This document shows positions 50,226 through 57,958 of a DNA stretch of 64,000 bases, one piece after another (the first letter of the stretch is position 1; every line of letters begins with the position of its first letter). The notes under the pieces were generated by a model, which was given only the letters and a program-made list of their open reading frames with translations, had not been told where the DNA came from and ran no database searches. The stretch lies in the NCBI GenBank assembly GCA_017434855.1, contig JAFRUA010000028.1, forward strand, positions 1 to 64,000, read 5' to 3'. Source of the DNA: Clostridia bacterium. GTDB lineage: Bacteria > Bacillota > Clostridia > Oscillospirales > Acutalibacteraceae. Both the position numbers and the translations under genes were made by a program.

Positions 50226-51650
50226 TTATTCCTTTCCGTTCCAGCAATAGGTGCAAAGGTCGTCCGGGTCAATGCCGATTGCCTGCACCACGCCCTCCAG
50301 CGACTGGAACTCCAGAGAATCAAAGTGGAATTTTTCACAGATGGTTTTGCGCAGCTTCTTTCCGCGTTCGGTCGCCGCGTCGCTGTATTCGTCGATGTGG
50401 TCAAAGCCGGCTTCGCCCTCCAGCTCCACGATCACGCGCCGCGCCAGCAGTTCCATGTCGCTGGTTGCGCGTGAAAAGTTGAGATACTTGCAGCCGTACA
50501 TGATCGGCGGGCAGGCCGAACGCATGTGCACCGCCTTGGCGCCGTGCTGATAGAGGAACTCGACCGTTTCGCGCAGTTGGGTGCCGCGCACGATGGAATC
50601 ATCGACAAACAGCAGCTTTTTCCCTTCGATCAGGCTTTGCACCGGGATCTGCTTCATCTTTGCGATTTTGTTGCGGTCCACCTGCTCGGTCGGCATAAAG
50701 GACCGCGACCAGGTCGGCGTGTATTTGATATAGGGCCGCGCAAAGGGAATGCCGCTTTCGTTGGCATAGCCGATGGCGTGCGGCGTTCCGGAATCGGGCA
50801 CACCGCTGACAAAGTCGATGTCCTGCGCCAGGCCGTGCTCTTTGTCATACCGGGCCAGGATCGCGCCGTTGCGATAGCGCATCATTTCCACGTTGACGCC
50901 CTCATACTCGGCGTTGGGGTACCCGTAATAGGTCCACAGGAACGCACAGACCCGCTTCTTTTTCAGCGGCGGCGACAACTGCTTCACGCCGTCGGCAGAC
51001 AGCTCAACAATCTCGCCGGGGCCAAGCTCCATGTGATCCACATAACCCAGCTTGCGATAGGCAAACGATTCAAACGTCACACAAAAGCCGTCCGGGTCCT
51101 CGCCGATCAGCACCGGCAGGCGGCCGAATTTGTCACGCGCGGCGATCACCGTTCCGTCGTTTTTCAGAATCAGGATCGAGGCGCTGCCTTCGATGGAATC
51201 CTGCACATAGCGGATGCCATCAACAAAGCTGTCCCTTTGATTGATAAGCGCGGCGATCAATTCGTTGCTGTTCACCTTTCCGCCCGTCATGGCGTCAAAG
51301 TGCCCGCCCGTCTGCTCCAGATACTGCTGTGCCAGCGCCTCGGCATTGGTCACCACGCCGACAGAGCACAGCGCATAGGCGCCGAGCTTTGAGCGGATCA
51401 GCAGCGGCTGCGGATCGGTGTCGTTGAGAGAGCCGATCGCCGCCTTGCCCTTCATGTCGCTCAGAACATGCTCAAACTTGCTGCGGAACGGGGTTTTTCC
51501 GATTCTGTGAATGTTGCGCTGCAGACCGATCTCCGGGTCATACGCCGCCATTCCGGCGCTTTTTGTTCCGAGGTGCGAGTGATAGTCGGTACCGAAAAAC
51601 ACATCGGCAACGACGTCACGCTTCCCCACTGCTCCAAAAAAGCCGCCCAT
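50226..51650 (-). CDS. purF: Amidophosphoribosyltransferase with a degenerate glutaminase domain
   Basis: A 474-residue PurF homologue (first committed step, PRPP to phosphoribosylamine). The PRPP loop LLFVDDSIVRGTQL (about residue 346) is intact, and Cys235, Cys380 (or 387), Cys466 and Cys469 fit the 4Fe-4S ligands known from Bacillus PurF. The N-terminus reads MGGFFGAVG in place of MCGIFG, so the nucleophile Cys1 is absent. The glutaminase RYST motif is replaced by LNDT and HNG by TNA. GGGAGGTG fixes the start, so no hidden Cys start exists. Such a protein would need free ammonia or a partner glutaminase; a different substrate is also possible. Confidence 0.88.
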   Translation of the reverse strand: MGGFFGAVGKRDVVADVFFGTDYHSHLGTKSAGMAAYDPEIGLQRNIHRIGKTPFRSKFEHVLSDMKGKAAIGSLNDTDPQPLLIRSKLGAYALCSVGVVTNAEALAQQYLEQTGGHFDAMTGGKVNSNELIAALINQRDSFVDGIRYVQDSIEGSASILILKNDGTVIAARDKFGRLPVLIGEDPDGFCVTFESFAYRKLGYVDHMELGPGEIVELSADGVKQLSPPLKKKRVCAFLWTYYGYPNAEYEGVNVEMMRYRNGAILARYDKEHGLAQDIDFVSGVPDSGTPHAIGYANESGIPFARPYIKYTPTWSRSFMPTEQVDRNKIAKMKQIPVQSLIEGKKLLFVDDSIVRGTQLRETVEFLYQHGAKAVHMRSACPPIMYGCKYLNFSRATSDMELLARRVIVELEGEAGFDHIDEYSDAATERGKKLRKTICEKFHFDSLEFQSLEGVVQAIGIDPDDLCTYCWNGKE

Positions 51651-51665
51651 AGAGCACCTCCCGTT

Positions 51666-52376
51666 TTATTCGCCGAAAATGCGCTTCATCATTTCCGCAT
51701 ACGCGTCCTCAACATTGCCAAGGTCTCTGCGGAAACGGTCTTTGTCCAGTTTTTCGTGGGTCTTGCTGTCCCAGAACCGGCAGGTGTCCGGGCTGATCTC
51801 ATCCGCAAGCACGATGGTGCCGTCGCTCGTTTTGCCGAACTCCAGCTTGAAATCGATCAGGTCCACGCCCACGCTCTTGAAGAATGCCTTCATCACGTCA
51901 TTGACCTTGAACGCCATGGCCTTGATCGTGGCAATCTCTTCTTCGGTCGCGATGCCCAGTGCCAGCGCGTGGTCGTCGTTGAGCAGCGGGTCGCCGAGGT
52001 CGTCGTTTTTATAAGAGAATTCGATCGTCGGCTTTTTGAAGACGATGCCCTCTTCCACGCCGTAACGCTTGGAGAACGAACCGGCGGACACGTTGCGGAT
52101 GATGACCTCCAGCGGAACGATCGTCACCTTTTTGACCAGCGTTTCACGGTCAGAGAGCTCCTTGATAAAGTGGGTCGGCACGCCTTCCTTTTCCAGCATC
52201 TGCATCATAAAATTGGTCACGCGGTTGTTGATGGCGCCCTTGCCGCGGATGGTGCCCTTTTTCAGACCGTTGAACGCGGTCGCGTCATCCTTGTAATCGA
52301 CGAGCAAAACCTCGGGATCGTCCGTCTTAAAGACTTTCTTTGCCTTGCCTTCATAAAGCTGTTCGAGTTTTTCCAT
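51666..52376 (-). CDS. purC: SAICAR synthase
   Basis: A 236-residue ligase joining CAIR and aspartate. It begins with [10 protein letters not shown], contains [15 protein letters not shown] and ends with [14 protein letters not shown] and a short C-terminal helix, as in Bacillus-type PurC. GGAGG precedes the ATG. It lies between purE and purF with gaps of 20 and 15 bases. Confidence 0.97.
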   Translation of the reverse strand: MEKLEQLYEGKAKKVFKTDDPEVLLVDYKDDATAFNGLKKGTIRGKGAINNRVTNFMMQMLEKEGVPTHFIKELSDRETLVKKVTIVPLEVIIRNVSAGSFSKRYGVEEGIVFKKPTIEFSYKNDDLGDPLLNDDHALALGIATEEEIATIKAMAFKVNDVMKAFFKSVGVDLIDFKLEFGKTSDGTIVLADEISPDTCRFWDSKTHEKLDKDRFRRDLGNVEDAYAEMMKRIFGE

Positions 52377-52396
52377 GGTTTTATCCTCCTGATAAA

Positions 52397-52897
52397 TTAG
52401 TTACAATTTTGAAGCCGTTCGCAAAGCGCACGGTCTTTTTCAAGTACGGTTTTTGCGTCCGCGGCGCGCTTCGCGTCGAGTTTTTCTGCCAGCGCGGCGT
52501 CCTCCACGGCCAAAATCTGAATGGCCAGCAGCGCGGCGTTGGCCCCGCCGCCGATGGCCACGGTCGCGACCGGAATGCCCGACGGCATCTGCACGGTGGC
52601 CAACAGCGCGTCCATCCCGTCCAGCACCGGCCCCTTGCAGGGAATGCCGATCACCGGCAGCGTCGTGTTGGCCGCAGCGGCGCCGGCCAGATGCGCGGCC
52701 ATGCCCGCGGCGGCGATCAGCGCGCCAAAGCCGTTTTTACGCGCATTCAGCGCGAAGTCACGCGCCTGCTCCGGCGTGCGGTGCGCCGAAAAGATGTGGG
52801 CCTCAAACGGCACGCCGAAGCTTTCCAGCGTGTCGATGGCCTTTTGCACAACGGGGAGGTCGCTGTCGCTCCCCATGATGATCCCAACTTTTTTCAT
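52397..52897 (-). CDS. purE: N5-CAIR mutase / AIR carboxylase PurE
   Basis: A 166-residue enzyme that makes [27 protein letters not shown] and [11 protein letters not shown] are the conserved parts. I start at ATG 52897 because GGAGG is seven bases upstream; the ATG six bases earlier would be too close. No purK is seen in the window, so whether it uses N5-CAIR (class I) or AIR plus CO2 (class II) is open. First gene of the operon, directly behind the ZTP riboswitch. Confidence 0.95.
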   Translation of the reverse strand: MKKVGIIMGSDSDLPVVQKAIDTLESFGVPFEAHIFSAHRTPEQARDFALNARKNGFGALIAAAGMAAHLAGAAAANTTLPVIGIPCKGPVLDGMDALLATVQMPSGIPVATVAIGGGANAALLAIQILAVEDAALAEKLDAKRAADAKTVLEKDRALCERLQNCN

Positions 52898-52903
52898 GTT
52901 CAT

Positions 52904-53028
52904 TCCTCCTGAAAAACAGCGCAGGGCCCCTCCCCCGCAAGCGGGAAAGGATGCCCAGACGGTCGGCGTTCACGCGCTTTTGTGCTTCCCCGTGGTGCTC
53001 CACATCTCCGTCAGTCACACAAAACGCT
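52904..53028 (-). ncRNA. ZTP (pfl) riboswitch of the purine operon
   Basis: On the minus strand the aptamer has P1 TTTTGTG/CACAAAA, the conserved GTGACTGACGG (53018-53008), a GTGG/CCAC hairpin followed by GGGGAAGC, and the 3' block CCGTCTGGGC (52962-52953). GACGG and CCGTC pair, a covaried form of the usual TGGCG/CGCC. The GGGC of the 3' block can instead join a long GC-rich hairpin (CCTTTCCCGC/GGGGGAGGGGCCC) ahead of TTTTT, just before the purE ribosome site. Known role of the class: ZTP binding turns on purine and folate genes when 10-formyl-THF is short. Confidence 0.9.
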
Positions 53029-53078
53029 TTGATTCTTTCGGCGGGCTTCGCCGGTTTTCGACGGCCCGCATCATAGAA

Positions 53079-53108
53079 ATTATACCGTAAAGACGGCCGC
53101 CCCGTCAA
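53079..53108 (-). promoter_or_regulatory. Promoter of the purine operon
   Basis: On the minus strand TTGACG (53108-53103), 18 bases, TATAAT (53084-53079). Between this and the aptamer the RNA can form a GCGGGC/GCCCGC hairpin. Confidence 0.75.
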
Positions 53109-53176
53109 GGCGCAAACTCCATAAAAATCTGCTCGCTTTGCCCGATGTTTTGGGCATTATTGAAAGGTTGTTTTTC

Positions 53177-53590
53177 TTACGCTTTTGTTTCGCAATAAAT
53201 GCAGCGATACAGCCGCTGCGCCCGGTCCGCCAGCTTGAACACATGCGGCAGCTCCTGCTCGCAGGAGGTGATGCAGCGCGGGTTTTTGCACTTGAGCACG
53301 TTTGTCAGCTTTTCCGGCAGGGCAAGGGTCTTTTTTTCAACAAGCACACCGTTTCTGATGACGTTGATCGTCGCGTCCGGGTCCACAAAGCCGATCACGT
53401 CCAGGTCCACGGGAATGTCGGCGTCGATCTTGATGATGTCCTTTTTCCCCATCTTGTGACTGGTGACGTTCTTGATGATGGCGACCGACACGTCCAGCTC
53501 GCCCAATTTCAAAAGGTCATACAGCTGCATGCCGCAGCCGGCCCGGATGTGGTCGATGACGATGCCGTTCTGGATGGAATCGATGTTCAT
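53177..53590 (-). CDS. pyrI: Aspartate carbamoyltransferase regulatory subunit
   Basis: A 137-residue zinc protein that binds nucleotides and controls the PyrB trimer. The N-terminal allosteric domain is followed by the zinc site [12 protein letters not shown] and CIYC at the C-terminus. Separate PyrB plus PyrI means feedback control by nucleotides, as in enterobacteria and many Clostridia, unlike Bacillus. ATG 53590 follows AAAGGAGG and overlaps the pyrB stop by four bases. Last gene of the pyrimidine operon; only a weak hairpin separates it from the purine promoter. Confidence 0.95.
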   Translation of the reverse strand: MNIDSIQNGIVIDHIRAGCGMQLYDLLKLGELDVSVAIIKNVTSHKMGKKDIIKIDADIPVDLDVIGFVDPDATINVIRNGVLVEKKTLALPEKLTNVLKCKNPRCITSCEQELPHVFKLADRAQRLYRCIYCETKA

Positions 53591-54507
53591 GCCTTCGCCT
53601 CCTTTAACAGCTTCAGAATCAGCGCCATGCGCATATACTTGCCGTTGAGCACCTGCTTGAAATAGCAGGCGCGCGGGTCGTCGTCGATGGCGACGCTGAT
53701 CTCGTTGACGCGCGGCAGCGGGTGCATGATGCAAAGGTCCCGCTTCGCTTTTCTGAGCTTGTCCGGCGTCAGCACATAGCAGTCCTTCAGCCGCAGATAA
53801 TCCTCTTCGTTAAAGAAGCGCTCGCGCTGCACGCGGGTCATATACAGAATGTCAAGCTGCGGCAGGACCTCTTCCAGGTCGGTGCTCTGCACATAGGGCA
53901 GGCCGAACTTTTTGAGCGTTTCGTTTTTGACGTAGCTGGGCAGCTTCAGCTCTTCCGGCGAGATCAGAACAAAGCGGATATTGCGGTACCGCGACAGCGC
54001 ATTGATCAGGGAGTGCACCGTGCGCCCGAATTTGAGGTCGCCGCAAAGGCCGACGGTCAGGTTGTCGAACCCGCCCTTTTCACGATAGATCGTCAGCAGG
54101 TCCGCCAGCGTCTGGGTCGGGTGGCAGTGGCCGCCGTCGCCCGCGTTGATCACGGGAACAGAGGCGTTGTTTGCCGCCACCAGGGCCGCACCCTCTTTCG
54201 GGTGACGCATGGCGATGATGTCTGCATAGCAGCTCACGGTCTTGGCCGTGTCGGCCACGCTTTCGCCCTTGGCGGCAGAGGACGTCCCGGCGCCGGTCAC
54301 AGACAGCACGTTGCCGCCCAGTTCATACATCGCCGCCTCAAACGACAGCCGCGTGCGTGTGGACGGTTCAAAAAACAGCGTTGCCAGCTTTTTGCCCCTG
54401 CAGCGTTCGCTGTACGATTCAGGGTTTGCAATGATGTCCTGCGCGGTCGCGATCAGGTCTTCCAGCTCCTCCACAGACAGGTCCAGGATATCGATCACAC
54501 TTCTCAT
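53587..54507 (-). CDS. pyrB: Aspartate carbamoyltransferase catalytic subunit
   Basis: A 306-residue enzyme forming N-carbamoyl-aspartate. [20 protein letters not shown] is the carbamoyl-phosphate site, [12 protein letters not shown] the second, and [11 protein letters not shown] the third. It overlaps pyrE upstream and pyrI downstream by four bases each, so translation of the three is coupled. Confidence 0.97.
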   Translation of the reverse strand: MRSVIDILDLSVEELEDLIATAQDIIANPESYSERCRGKKLATLFFEPSTRTRLSFEAAMYELGGNVLSVTGAGTSSAAKGESVADTAKTVSCYADIIAMRHPKEGAALVAANNASVPVINAGDGGHCHPTQTLADLLTIYREKGGFDNLTVGLCGDLKFGRTVHSLINALSRYRNIRFVLISPEELKLPSYVKNETLKKFGLPYVQSTDLEEVLPQLDILYMTRVQRERFFNEEDYLRLKDCYVLTPDKLRKAKRDLCIMHPLPRVNEISVAIDDDPRACYFKQVLNGKYMRMALILKLLKEAKA

Positions 54508-55148
54508 GCCGTACCTCCGATCCAGCTTTCGTCCGACGGGTTGTTGCGGAACCGGATCAGGCGCGCGATGTCTTCCGGGGTGATATAACCCTCCTCGGCA
54601 GCAACGGCCGCAATCTGGTCAAAGGTCGTCAGCGACACGTTCTTGACGTTTGCCGCCGCCAGACGGTCCAGCCCCTTCTGCATCCCATAGGTGAAGATGC
54701 TGGCAATGCCGAGCACCTCGGCCCCCGCCTCACGCAGGGCGTCCACCACGTCGATGACGCTGCCGCCGGTAGAGATCAGGTCCTCCACCACCACAACCTT
54801 TTGGCCGGGCTCCAACTTGCCCTCGATGCGGTTCTTTCGGCCGTGGTCCTTGTTTCCGGAACGGACGTACCCCATCGGCAGCCCCATCAGGTGCGCCGTG
54901 ATGGCGGCGTGCGCAATGCCCGCCGTGGAGGTTCCCATCAGGACCTCGGCGTCGGGGTAGTTGTCGCGGATGATCTGCGCCAGACCGTTCTCCACGTCCG
55001 TGCGAACCTCGGGCGCGGTCAGCGTCAGCCGGTTGTCGCAATAGACCGGGCTTTTGATCCCGGACGCCCAGGTGAACGGCTCTTCCGGGCGGAAAAACAC
55101 CGCCTTGATTTTCAGCAGATCCTTTGCGATGACAATCGAATAATCCAT
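54504..55148 (-). CDS. pyrE: Orotate phosphoribosyltransferase
   Basis: A 214-residue enzyme that attaches orotate to PRPP to give OMP. The PRPP loop is [18 protein letters not shown], and [16 protein letters not shown] near the N-terminus binds orotate. GGAAGGAG precedes the ATG. It lies between the PNPOx-like gene (23 bases) and pyrB (four-base overlap). Confidence 0.96.
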   Translation of the reverse strand: MDYSIVIAKDLLKIKAVFFRPEEPFTWASGIKSPVYCDNRLTLTAPEVRTDVENGLAQIIRDNYPDAEVLMGTSTAGIAHAAITAHLMGLPMGYVRSGNKDHGRKNRIEGKLEPGQKVVVVEDLISTGGSVIDVVDALREAGAEVLGIASIFTYGMQKGLDRLAAANVKNVSLTTFDQIAAVAAEEGYITPEDIARLIRFRNNPSDESWIGGTA

Positions 55149-55171
55149 TGTAGTCTCCTTCCTGTAAAATG

Positions 55172-55588
55172 TTATATGTCAAAGTCTTCTGTTTTCAGGT
55201 CGCAATAATACCGGCCCTTTTTGGCGGTGAACTTTAAAACGCAATAATCCGGGTCGGTCACGCCACCTTTATAAAACAATGTATCGCCCTTTTTCCAGAG
55301 TTTGTTTTTCGTCTCCTGATCCGTCAGCACTTCCATCGTGCCCGTCAACAGAACGCCGGTATACTTAAACAGTCCTTTCCGATAAAAATAGACGCTCGCT
55401 TTCGGATTGTTCTGAAACTGCCCGACACGCATGGACGACGTATTGGTGGAAAACCAGAATTCGCGCAAACCGGACCGCTGCCGCGGTCTCAGCATGGCCT
55501 TTACGGCAGGGAAACCCGCCGCGTCAACAGAGCAGATCAGGCTGACCTTTCGACCGGCGATAAATGCTTCGATTTGTTTCAAATCCAT
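55172..55588 (-). CDS. Pyridoxamine-phosphate-oxidase-like flavin protein
   Basis: A 138-residue split-barrel protein of the PNPOx-like family. VSLICSVDAAGFPAVKAML and FWFSTNTSSMRVGQFQNNP are the strands and FMN-binding segments of the group; VYFYRKGLFKYTGVLLTG follows. The small single-domain form is usually a general FMN or haem-binding protein, not true PdxH. It sits within the pyrimidine operon between pyrF and pyrE with its own AAGGAG site. Why it is there is not known; it could bind FMN used by PyrD, but that is speculation. Confidence 0.85.
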   Translation of the reverse strand: MDLKQIEAFIAGRKVSLICSVDAAGFPAVKAMLRPRQRSGLREFWFSTNTSSMRVGQFQNNPKASVYFYRKGLFKYTGVLLTGTMEVLTDQETKNKLWKKGDTLFYKGGVTDPDYCVLKFTAKKGRYYCDLKTEDFDI

Positions 55589-55617
55589 TCTGCGTTGCTC
55601 CTTCCAAAAGCCGGCCG

Positions 55618-56316
55618 TCACCCGACAAATTCGGCAACGCAGCGTTCATACGCCGCCACGGGGTCGGCACTTGCCGTGATGGGCCGACCCACCACGATAT
55701 AATCAGAGCCGATCTTTTTCGCTTCGACGGGGGTCATCACGCGCTTCTGGTCGCCCACGTCGCCGTCCGCAAAGCGCACCCCCGGCGTCACGGTCAAAAA
55801 GTCGCGCCCGCAGCGGTCGTGGACCTTTTGCGCTTCCAGCGGAGAACAGACCACGCCGTCCAACCCCGCCCTCTTCGCGTTTTCAGCATAGTGCATCACC
55901 ACGTCCGCGATGGGCGCATGGATCATCAGGTCGTTTTCCATACTTTCCTGATCGGTGGAGGTCAGCTGCGTCACCGCGATCAGCAGCGGCCGCGTGCCGT
56001 CGGGGCGTGTCAGACCTTCCAGCGCCGCTTCCATCATGCGGATCGTTCCGCCGGCGTGCAGGTTGCAGATGTCCACGTCCAGCCGTGACAGCACCGCCAT
56101 GGCCTTTTTGACGGTGTTCGGAATGTCGTGCAGCTTCAGATCCAGAAAGATTTTGTGCCCGCGCGCCTTGATTTCGCGCACGATCGCTGGCCCTTCGGCA
56201 TAGAACAGCTCCATGCCGATCTTGACGAAGGGCTTCTTTCCCTGAAACCGATCTAAAAAGTCAAAGGTCTCTTTCGCCGACGCAAAGTCGCAGGCGACGA
56301 TGACGTCCTTGCCCAT
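55618..56316 (-). CDS. pyrF: Orotidine-5'-phosphate decarboxylase
   Basis: A 232-residue enzyme converting OMP to UMP. The catalytic LDLKLHDIPNTVKKAM is clear, with VVGRPITASADPV as the C-terminal phosphate site. The start codon lies two bases from the end of pyrD, so the genes are translationally linked. Confidence 0.96.
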   Translation of the reverse strand: MGKDVIVACDFASAKETFDFLDRFQGKKPFVKIGMELFYAEGPAIVREIKARGHKIFLDLKLHDIPNTVKKAMAVLSRLDVDICNLHAGGTIRMMEAALEGLTRPDGTRPLLIAVTQLTSTDQESMENDLMIHAPIADVVMHYAENAKRAGLDGVVCSPLEAQKVHDRCGRDFLTVTPGVRFADGDVGDQKRVMTPVEAKKIGSDYIVVGRPITASADPVAAYERCVAEFVG

Positions 56317-56317
56317 C

Positions 56318-57229
56318 TCATTTCACTCCTTTGATGATGTCTGAAAGTCGTTCGATGCCGTACCGGTCCATGACCGCCGGCAGAGCGTCGACGATGTTTT
56401 TGGATGCAAACGGGTCGATGAGGTTCGCGGTGCCGACCTCGACCGCCGCCGCGCCGGCCAGCATCAGCTCCAGCACGTCCTCTGCCGTTGACACGCCGCC
56501 CATGCCGACCACGGGAATTCGGACCGCGTGCGCGACCTGATACACCATCCGCACCGCAACCGGAAACACCGCCGGGCCGGAAAAGCCGCCCATGGTGTTG
56601 GCGATGACCGGGCGCCGCGTTTTGAGGTCGATGCGCATGCCGAGCAGGGTGTTGATGAGGCTCAGCCCGTCCGCCCCCGCAGCTTCGCACGCCTTGGCAA
56701 TCGAAACGATGTCGGTCACATTCGGCGACAGCTTGACGATCACGGGCTTGGTCGTGACCGCCTTGACCGCCCGGACCACCGACGCCGCCGCGTCCGGGTC
56801 CACGCCAAAGCTCATGCCGCCGCCGTGCACGTTCGGGCAGGAGACGTTGACCTCCAGCCAGCCGACCTGCGGTTCTTTGTCCAGCTTTGCGCAGGTTTCG
56901 GCGTACTCTTCCACCGAAAAGCCGCTGACATTCGCCATGACGGGCTTGTGAAAACACTGCGCCAGCTTTGGCAGCTCCTCGGCGATGACCTTGTCCACGC
57001 CGGGGTTTTGCAGCCCCACGGCGTTGATCATGCCGGCGGTACACTCCGCAATGCGCGGCGTGGGGTTGCCGAAGCGCGGGTGCAGCGTCGTCCCCTTGAA
57101 GGAAAACGTACCGAGGCAGTTGATGTCGTAATATTCGGCAAATTCATAGCCGTAGCCGAAGGTACCGGAGGCCGGGATCACCGGGTTGTCGAGCCCGACC
57201 CCGCAAAGGTTCACGCTCAGGCGTCCCAT
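56318..57229 (-). CDS. pyrD: Dihydroorotate dehydrogenase, class 1B catalytic subunit
   Basis: A 303-residue FMN enzyme oxidising dihydroorotate to orotate. It shows IPASGTFGYGYEF, VNVSCPNVHGGGMSFGVD with the catalytic Cys, LSPNVTDI and GMGGVSTAEDVLE. Class 1B pairs with PyrK, whose gene overlaps by 13 bases, so electrons go to NAD. ATG 57229 follows AAAGGAGGAG. Confidence 0.96.
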   Translation of the reverse strand: MGRLSVNLCGVGLDNPVIPASGTFGYGYEFAEYYDINCLGTFSFKGTTLHPRFGNPTPRIAECTAGMINAVGLQNPGVDKVIAEELPKLAQCFHKPVMANVSGFSVEEYAETCAKLDKEPQVGWLEVNVSCPNVHGGGMSFGVDPDAAASVVRAVKAVTTKPVIVKLSPNVTDIVSIAKACEAAGADGLSLINTLLGMRIDLKTRRPVIANTMGGFSGPAVFPVAVRMVYQVAHAVRIPVVGMGGVSTAEDVLELMLAGAAAVEVGTANLIDPFASKNIVDALPAVMDRYGIERLSDIIKGVK

Positions 57230-57951
57230 AAAATCTCCTCCTTTTTCAGCACCGGGCCGTCTTTGCAAATGCGTTTGTACCCGGTCACGGTCTTGCAGGA
57301 GCAGCCCATGCACGCGCCAAAACCGCAGCCCATGCGCTCCTCAAAGCTGAACTGCCCGCTCGTGTTCGTCGCGCGGTACACGGCCCGAAGCATCGGTTCC
57401 GGTCCGCAGGAGTAAAAGTAGTCATACCGGTCGGGCAGCGCGTCGGTCACAAAGCCCCTGACGCCGTAAGAGCCGTCCACGGTCGTGACGGTCACGTCCG
57501 CGCCAAGCATACGAAATTCATTCTCAAAAAAGAGTTCATCTTTCGTATTGAAGCCGAGGATCACATGCACATGCTTCCCCTGCCCCAGCAGTGTTTTACA
57601 CAGCAGATAGAGCGGCGGAACCCCGACGCCGCCGCCGAGCAGCACGACGTCGTTTGCCGGAATGTCGGCGTCATACCCGTTGCCGAGCCCGGTCAGCACG
57701 TTGAGCGTTTCACCGGGCCGCAGGGCCGCCATCTGTGCGGTGCCCTTGCCCACGACCTTATAGATCAGGGTCAGCGTATCGTCCTGTACGTCGCAGACCG
57801 AGATCGGCCGGCGCAGGAACAGACCGTCCAGCTTCAGGTTGACAAACTGCCCGGGCGCGGTGACCGCCGACATGTCGCCCGTCAGACGCATCAAAAAGAC
57901 GTCCTTTGTCAGCGGGCGATTGTCTGTCACTGTCAGAATCACCTGTTTCAT
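57217..57951 (-). CDS. pyrK: Dihydroorotate dehydrogenase electron-transfer subunit
   Basis: A 244-residue partner of PyrD with FAD and a 2Fe-2S cluster. FLRRPISVCDV is the FAD site, LLGGGVGVPPLYLL the NAD site, and MGCGFGACMGCSCKTV with a later Cys (KRICKDG) the cluster site. Length and arrangement are normal. It lies between carB (7 bases) and pyrD (overlap). Confidence 0.96.
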   Translation of the reverse strand: MKQVILTVTDNRPLTKDVFLMRLTGDMSAVTAPGQFVNLKLDGLFLRRPISVCDVQDDTLTLIYKVVGKGTAQMAALRPGETLNVLTGLGNGYDADIPANDVVLLGGGVGVPPLYLLCKTLLGQGKHVHVILGFNTKDELFFENEFRMLGADVTVTTVDGSYGVRGFVTDALPDRYDYFYSCGPEPMLRAVYRATNTSGQFSFEERMGCGFGACMGCSCKTVTGYKRICKDGPVLKKEEILWDA

Positions 57952-57958
57952 AAAGCCC

